Assembly: GCF_009870125.1 (NCBI RefSeq)
Contig: NC_046679.1
Location: 18,662,001 to 18,726,000, forward strand
Reading direction: 5' to 3'
From: Drosophila pseudoobscura
Lineage: Eukaryota > Arthropoda > Insecta > Diptera > Drosophilidae
Length of the DNA: 64,000 nt
Shown: one piece after another, positions 58,184 through 64,000 of the stretch
Numbering within the stretch: position 1 is the stretch's first letter
Layout of the letters: every line of letters starts with the position of its first letter
The notes under the pieces: generated by a model
Told to the model about the DNA's origin: nothing
Databases searched by the model: none
Seen by the model: only the letters and a program-made list of their open reading frames with translations
Program-made: the position numbers and the translations under genes

Positions 58184-59476
58184 GTCGTGAGTTTCAATAT
58201 AAATAACTTAATGAATGACAAAGATGAGGTGGCCAACTTTTCTTCTTCCTACTTCATACTCGACATTCAAAGTAAAGATACTGACATTCCAACAATTGCA
58301 ACCCTGCATGAAATTTAATTTTAAGTGTTGAACAAGTAAGAGCATTATTACTGGTATTCGTTAAAAGAATTTCCATTTGCTTAAAATATCGTAACTATCG
58401 GTAGAGAAATATAATTGTCACTCTTGTGATAAAACTGTTTATTTAGAATAAAAAAAACAATTTTTTCTTCAGTCAAGTATTTCCAACCAAAAAATAAAAA
58501 TTTTATACATACAGCCAGTCACAAAAGTTTTCCGATTTACTTTTGAATACACATAAATTGGTGCTCCCGTTTTCACATTCCGCAAGATTTATTTGTTTTA
58601 ATTTAACTTTTGCTTTCTTTATAAATAATTTTATTTTAACCCGACCTCAAATTTGGCTCGGAAAAAATTGGCCTGGACAACATCAATTTTCGTTTTGGTG
58701 CAAACAGCAAAAATATGTGAAAACTGGACAACCTCAAAACGAAAACGAAACATTTTGGCTGAAAACGTAATCCGCAACAGTAAATGAAAAACGGAGCCTG
58801 TCTGTATATATCGTATGATTCTGTTTTTGGTATCTTTTATTAGTTGCATTAATTCTTAGGAAACTTTTAAAAAAATATGGTCAGTTGTATAGGCAGTCGT
58901 CTAGAAAAGCTTGTTTTGTAAAATGGAGCCTGCCTGATAGTGAAAACAATTCTTAAATTACAATTGAACGGAAATAATTTATAAGCAGCAGTTTGCTGTG
59001 TAACGAACTTAATTTTCCTGTTGTCTGGTCACACTCTGCTGCGGGCGAACAACTAGTTCAACTAGTGAAATTTGTATCTTGTATCTGTTAGTCATAATTC
59101 AGTTAACTGATTCTGAGTTTATTGACAGCCAATCAAATAAAATCGAATCAAAAGTAAATGTAAAAGTCCTCAATTGTCGAAACGATCCTATACGCATGTA
59201 AAAGTTCACGTAACATATTGGTTCACGACTGGTCTCGGAGGCACCGCCGCTATAACAATTTACGGCTTAGGACGCGTTAAGCATTTTATCTACATACACT
59301 TTTGTAGAAGTGCGAGTGGTGTCAGTGTGTGGTTCTTTAAGTAGAAAAAATCGCAGTTTTCTAAAAATTTTAAATAGCAAAATATACCAATCTTGATTTT
59401 TTTATAACTTATTTTTAAAGAGGTAACTTTAATAATTTAAAATTTTAAAAAGCGTACACTTGTAAACTTGGGCATC
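58184..59476. other. Intergenic region between bai and the small unrecognised gene
   Basis: Divergent promoter region. It contains one full short inverted-repeat element (58512-58804) and a lone end of the same family near 58921-58936. No exon is recognised. Confidence 0.6.
58512..58804. repeat. Short inverted-repeat element (MITE), copy C
   Basis: The right end reads TGAAAAACGGAGCCTGTCTG; the left end (CAGCCAGTCACAAAAG) has decayed. The interior is the reverse complement of copy B (38971-39267), including a GTGAAAACTGGACAACCTC block. Noncoding. Confidence 0.7.
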
Positions 59477-60744
59477 ATGTATATTTTTCCAGGTAGCAAA
59501 CTGCTGCAAATGTCAGGCGTGGATCAGGTAATTTTATTTTTCATAAATACATATGTATGTACAAACATATTTGTACATCTAAATATATGAAACTTTAAAA
59601 ATCCGTGCGTGAATGGATGTACACACATGCGTTTGCACGTATGCATATGCGTTTGTTACATTTTGATTTATATGACTCGTTGACGGAACATCTTTTAAAT
59701 TATGTGTTCTTTTTTTTTTGCAGATGAAAATATCAGGAAATACAGGTATTCTGCTAAAAACGATACATTAGGCATTCTAATAGTTAAAGACGTAAAAATG
59801 GAACTTATATTAAATTAGAATATTAAAATTTAACGTTTTACGGAATTTCATGTGTGTATACATTTATATACATACCCTTGCAGAGAATACAATTCCTATG
59901 GCGATACGATTACAGCCCAGGGAATAAAGCGTTAAGTATATGTACATGCATGTATGTATGCATGTAATGTACATACATAAATATGTTTGTACTTTAGTGC
60001 CGAATCGATATAGTACTGTCCGCCCGTCGGTTTATACAGAAACTTTTCACTCAGTTCTTACGCTACATATGTACATATGTATCTGACCATATCTGCACAG
60101 ACTTCACAGAAGAAACCATACTCAAAACACTAGTTTTATGTGTTTTCCATAGCTCGCAAAATTAGATCGAACACAAATATCTAAATTTAAAACTAGAATA
60201 GGAAGGTTTCATCTGCAAGGGTTATATATATGTAAAAGCTTTGGGACCCCCGATGCGACTCTTACTTCTTGTACCATTAATGATACCAAAATCTAATAGC
60301 AAAATCGGTTGAGGAGCGTAATATACCATGGAGCCAACAAGTTGATGAGGCATCGTATGAAAATTTATCTTCTCCCAACGATGAATTCTCTGGTATGATA
60401 AAAACTACACTTATATAAGCTACATTATTTAAATTTTGTTCTTTTCACTATAAAAAGTACATGAAAACTCGATGCAATTCCAATATCCGCCGTTTAACCT
60501 TAAAGAGAACTATAATTTACCATGGAGTAACATGAAGGGTCGACAAATTTCTACAGACCATGGTATGTATTGCTAATTTACAGTACTAAGTAATAAGAAA
60601 TTAATCAATTCAAAATAGTATTAGTAATAAATAACATAGAGTAGTCAATTCTCTGATAACTCTGACTTGTTTATTTTTAACAAAAAACTACATCCCCAAG
60701 TAAACCTGTTTATAGGCGGTCAAAATAATATTAATGTGAACTAG
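59477..60744 (+). CDS. Unrecognised small protein, five exons
   Basis: Exons 59477-59527, 59724-59745, 60300-60392, 60458-60562 and 60716-60744 join in phase to 99 aa. All junctions are GT-AG, and the donors are good (AG|GTAATT, AG|GTATTC, TG|GTATGA, TG|GTATGT). The protein begins [20 protein letters not shown]; a second in-frame ATG is at codon 12. It is polar, without signal peptide or membrane segment. The short motif N-[IL]-P-W-S occurs twice (RNIPWSQQ and YNLPWSNM), about 38 residues apart, suggesting a tandem binding motif. If the last intron is retained, translation stops after DHGMYC at 60576. I know no family. It lies next to bai, divergent from it. The splice consistency favours a real gene, but it could be a remnant. 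Confidence 0.5.
59874..60222. repeat. Short element with 11-bp inverted ends in intron 2 of the small gene
   Basis: Ends are ACCCTTGCAGA and TCTGCAAGGGT, perfect inverted repeats 349 bases apart. The interior has no coding capacity. CCTTGCAGAGGG-type ends are common in Drosophila nonautonomous elements. The exact family is not recognised. Confidence 0.55.
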
Positions 60745-61716
60745 GAACATACTGCTCGCTTTAAAAAGTTGAAAGATCTTGTTAGTTGTTTACAGATCCA
60801 TGAGATCAATACAATAATAACGTTATCAAAATAGTGAACCAAGAGTAAAACAATTATACCAAAAGATTTTGCGTGTTGGGAATACTATGTAGTAGAATGT
60901 GGTAAATTTTAAATTTTCAGCATCGCCAAGCAGGGTAAACTTGATAAAAACAACTGCTAAACTATTTAAAATATCGGCCAAACGAATTGTGACAAAAAAC
61001 ATAATCAGCCAGGCTCCGTTTTTCACATTCATAAAAGTTTTCCGATTTACTTTTGAACACACATAAATTGGGGCTCCCGTTTTCACATTCCGCAAACATT
61101 TTCGTTTGGTGCAAACAGCAAAAATATGTGAAAACGTAGTCCCCAAAGTAAATGAAAAACGGAGCCTGCCTGAATAAACCGAATTTCAATATGCTCATCT
61201 TTGACCAAACGGAATTAAATCCATACATTTCTTAAACGGCTACTTCCTTATAAGTAAAAACGAACCATCTAAGCATCTACAAATATGTAAACAACTGGAC
61301 TGTTTTATGATAACGCTTAGTTGGCATTGTTTCCACATATTGTAGTTTGATTCTGGCGCCAAGGAACTATCGCTTTAGCGGCTTTCAAGACGAATAGACG
61401 GAGCTTTTCAGTTCCAAGGACCAGACCTATGAGACAGGATTAGATGTGTGTTAGTTGCCATTCATTAATCAGTGTCAGTCAGGGCAAACAGATCTAGCTT
61501 AGTAATCTAGCGTCGCTTCCATTTAAAACCTGGATGGCATGTTTTGTCTAGAGCAAAATCTTTAACGAAGTCTAGTTTTTTAAAAACCTATTTTTGCTAC
61601 TGCTTCTTCATGGATTTATTTAAAGATTCATTTTCACGATAATTTTATTTATTGCGATTTGCAAAATTACTGCACACCAATATCTGTAAAAGTTAGTTTT
61701 ATAATTGTTGTGCTTA
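60745..61716. other. Intergenic region before the MTAP-like gene
   Basis: Holds one short inverted-repeat element (61006-61172) and otherwise nothing recognisable. Confidence 0.6.
61006..61172. repeat. Short inverted-repeat element (MITE), copy A
   Basis: Begins CAGCCAGGCTCCGTTTTTCA and ends TGAAAAACGGAGCCTGCCTG, inverted repeats of 20 bases with a single mismatch. At 167 bases it is the smallest copy and has the best-kept ends. It shares CACAAATTGGxGCTCCCG-like and GCAAACAGCAAAAATATGTG blocks with copies B and C. Confidence 0.75.
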
Positions 61717-62568
61717 TTAAGTATTAAAGCGGATCTTTACCTTAGCTTTCAAAATATCTTCAGACCAGTCCTCTTTTGAAATATTTGCTATTGCTTTGCT
61801 CAGTACCTGTTGGAGTTTTTCCACTTTGTTTTTAAACACATATATTATTTCATGGGTGGTTGCAATTGGTTGGTTTGCGCACCAGCACTCAATGTTAGTA
61901 ACCAGCCCTATCGAGGCATATAATATGCCCGCTTCCTTGGCCAAGGTGGCTTCAGGAGACAGAGTCATACTGAGCAGATCTGCTCCCCATTTGCGATATA
62001 TATTGTTTTCAGCAAGTGTCGAATAGCGAGGTCCTTCGAGTGTAAGAACTGTTGCCTTGGAGTGCGTGGCGAGGTCAAGTTCTTGTGCAGCATTTAGAAG
62101 ATGCTGCCTTGTACGCTCGCAGAATGCAGGATACATTGGTAGATGACAGACACCAAAGGGACTGCCCAGTGCACCATCATAGAAAGTCTGAGCACGCCTT
62201 GTTGTGTGATCTATTAAATCGTTTGGCACGACAAAGTCTCCTGGCATAATATCCTCCCGCAAAGAACTAAGGCTGTGGGTTACCAAGATGTGTGTGCATC
62301 CTAATTTACGCATGGCCCAAATGTTAGCTCTATAGTTAATATTTGTCGGCATGATATCATGCAAACGGCCATTTCTACAGAGAAGGGCACATTTTACGCC
62401 ATCGATTAAGCCTTCAATTATAATGTCAGAAGGTTTTCCAAAAGGCGTACACACAGCATATTCCATTCGATCTTGTAGTGAGATTGTTGTATCCAGATCA
62501 GCGTCTCCAATTATTCCAATTTTAATTGGGAAAGGATCTTCATTTATCGGTTCTAAATTGTTTTCCAT
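61717..62568 (-). CDS. MTAP-like purine nucleoside phosphorylase
   Basis: One exon of 283 aa, about the length of human MTAP, aligning over its whole length with the PNP/MTAP family. Landmarks are IGIIGDADLD (17-26), TPFGKPSD (41-48), CRNGRLHDIMP (64-74), INYRANIW, SLREDIMPGD, VLTLEGPRYST (174-184) and the TNIECW region (224-229). Family enzymes split methylthioadenosine or purine nucleosides with phosphate, in cytosolic salvage. Several MTAP active-site positions differ: the phosphate-loop Thr is Ala23, the His after the first Arg is Asn66, and the two Asp that read the adenine amino group are Asn225 and Glu227. Asn at the first of these is what 6-oxopurine phosphorylases carry. This is probably the paralogue annotated in D. 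melanogaster as CG31115 (from memory), not Mtap itself. Confidence 0.88.
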   Translation of the reverse strand: MENNLEPINEDPFPIKIGIIGDADLDTTISLQDRMEYAVCTPFGKPSDIIIEGLIDGVKCALLCRNGRLHDIMPTNINYRANIWAMRKLGCTHILVTHSLSSLREDIMPGDFVVPNDLIDHTTRRAQTFYDGALGSPFGVCHLPMYPAFCERTRQHLLNAAQELDLATHSKATVLTLEGPRYSTLAENNIYRKWGADLLSMTLSPEATLAKEAGILYASIGLVTNIECWCANQPIATTHEIIYVFKNKVEKLQQVLSKAIANISKEDWSEDILKAKVKIRFNT

Positions 62569-62824
62569 GTCTAACTTTAAATTTTATCTGAACTTTCCGA
62601 AAAGTGTTTTTTTTTTTTTATTTTATTTGTTTTTAACCAGTTGTAAAGATGATTTGTGTTTCTCAGAACACTTGTTCAAATGAACTGTATTTCTTTCAAT
62701 GAGGTCTAAAATTTAATATATATATGCCATGATGGTTAGTTTTTTAGACAGTAATTCATTAATCGCAAAGACAATCAGCTATAACAAGCCCGGTATTCGA
62801 AGATTTTAGGGATATAGTACTATT

Positions 62825-62900
62825 TTTGTGGTAACACCCAGAAAGAAGCGTTTCCGAACACATAAAGTATATACATTCCTGATCACTATCAATAGCCGGA
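62825..62900 (-). repeat. DINE-1 end fragment
   Basis: TAACACCCAGAAAGAAGCGT, then a TTCCGAACACATAAAGTATA block and ATCAATAGCCGG match the classic DINE-1/INE-1 5' region seen at 51067. Confidence 0.75.
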
Positions 62901-62997
62901 AAAACAATAGAAACGACACATTTTTTTTCGTATTTTTAAAAGTTTTCTTCAGTGAGTATATATTTTTTTAGGTTTTATAATTTTGATTGAAGATGTA

Positions 62998-63576
62998 CAC
63001 ACTTGATCATAATAATAGGTACACACATCTACGTAAAAAAGTATGTAGTGGTCAAGTGTTATGGTTGTTTTCTGTGGCTTTCCGCGAGTTTCCTGACTAG
63101 GTTTTAATTTTTAAAGCATTGTAACAAAATTATGAGACCTTTTCATTAATTTGGCAATGGCCCGAAGAGATTGGCTTTCTTTTTCCAGACTAAGAGCCAA
63201 TTGGGCTGTACAATAAGACTTTCGGCCTATTCTTGTAAGAAAAAAATAATTATTTGTTTATATTTAGACTGTTGTTAAATGAAATGGACGTTTAATTGCC
63301 AAAAAGTCAAGAATTTCCAAATTATTCACTTGATATTCAAAATTTACTGACACTGTACCTATTATTTTGATCAGCCATAATGTGATGTCAACTCGCAATT
63401 TCGCTTAAAGCTCTGTTATTCGGCGGTTTCCCTGTTTAATTTTTTTTGTCACGGAACTGCAATACATTGACAAATAAAACATACCAAACAAAATTTTGTT
63501 TTCAACACTTAAAGTACGATAAAACTAATTATTAATGAAAAGCTTCAAGGTGTACCTATTATTATGATCAAGTGTG
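62998..63576. mobile_element. Nonautonomous Tc1/mariner-type element with perfect 26-bp TIRs
   Basis: The left end CACACTTGATCATAATAATA (continuing GGTACA) and the right end are perfect reverse complements over 26 bases. Both are flanked by TA, the Tc1/mariner target duplication. The 579-base interior has no transposase frame. A third, diverged copy of the end (GTACCTATTATTTTGATCA) sits inside at about 63356-63374. Confidence 0.75.
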
Positions 63577-63829
63577 TATATCATGTAAGTATCAAAATAT
63601 AAAAAAACAAAAAAATAGAAACGAAAACAAAGGTTCTTATATTGTTTTAAAATTATAGAAATCGAATTATTAAGCCAACATTTTATAAATACGCACAAAA
63701 GAAGATATAAAATTATTCCTGTGGATACAGGTGTTTTTCTTGTTGTTATACGTTTCAGAATGGGTCGAGGAGTACATTTCACGGATATTAAGAGAAATCA
63801 TATCCAAAATCTAAATGAGGGGCAATGTT

Positions 63830-64000
63830 TGTGAGTTTGTGCTTCGGCCGCGACGCTACATTTGTACCCTATACTCAGTCAGTATAGCTCCTCTCCGCCA
63901 GAGGGCACAGATAATTTACGACAAAGAGTGTTTGAGAGAAAGACAGTCTGGAAGGTCAGGACAGTCTCTATGGTTCTACGTTTTAGATTTCTCGTATCTT
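63830..64000 (+). repeat. DINE-1 start, truncated by window end
   Basis: Contains CGACGCTACATTTGTACCCT, a TATACTCAGTCAGTATAGCT block, GACAAAGAGTGTTTGAGAGA and TTTCTCGTATCTT, in the order seen at 11697-11935. Confidence 0.7.

Larger units (their letters stand above)
62569..64000. other. Right-end intergenic region, repeats only
   Basis: Contains DINE-1 scraps at 62825-62900 and 63830-64000 (the latter cut by the window end) and the Tc1-type element at 62998-63576. No gene is recognised. Confidence 0.6.

Noticed and set aside
1-64000. CRISPR arrays, operons, rRNA or tRNA genes
   Set aside because: None seen. The window is eukaryotic, and no cloverleaf or rRNA-like stretch was recognised by eye.

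Overview
This window is nuclear DNA from a Drosophila-like fly. It is AT-rich, its protein-coding genes are split by mostly short GT-AG introns, and its proteins are close to known fly proteins. The DINE-1 (Helitron-type) repeats scattered through it are typical of Drosophila. It is not a simple euchromatic stretch: introns and intergenic spaces are full of decayed LINEs, BEL/Pao and Gypsy fragments, Tc1-like fragments and short inverted-repeat elements. The species cannot be named from the sequence alone.

Layout, left to right: veli/lin-7 (minus, 1198-3839); a PQBP1 homologue (plus, 4960-7218); a ZAD-domain protein without zinc fingers (minus, 8807-12775); a ZNF830-type C2H2 protein (plus, 14974-16561) interrupted by what reads as a U12-type AT-AC intron; a TBRG1-like FYRN/FYRC protein (minus, 18210-20024); a transposon-rich gap with Gypsy and BEL/Pao remnants (20.5-23.5 kb); the giant HECT E3 ligase gene hyd/UBR5 (plus, 23740-44221, 19 exons, 2870 codons rebuilt in phase); type I inositol 5-phosphatase (plus, 46459-55150, with a possible alternative last exon to 57107); the p24 cargo receptor gene bai/TMED10 (minus, 57313-58183); an unrecognised small five-exon gene (plus, 59477-60744); and an MTAP-like nucleoside phosphorylase (minus, 61717-62568).

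The genes do not form one pathway; they are housekeeping genes in trafficking, splicing, ubiquitination, phosphoinositide and nucleoside metabolism. Several have DRE-like TATCGATA boxes upstream, as expected for DREF-driven housekeeping promoters. From memory, most of these genes lie together near 96A-B in D. melanogaster while hyd lies at 85E, so the hyd neighbourhood may be rearranged here.

The most interesting observations are the AT-AC intron in the ZNF830 homologue, a splice choice that would remove the CaaX box of the inositol phosphatase, the MTAP-like enzyme with altered active-site residues, the unrecognised small gene, and several compact inverted-repeat transposon families.
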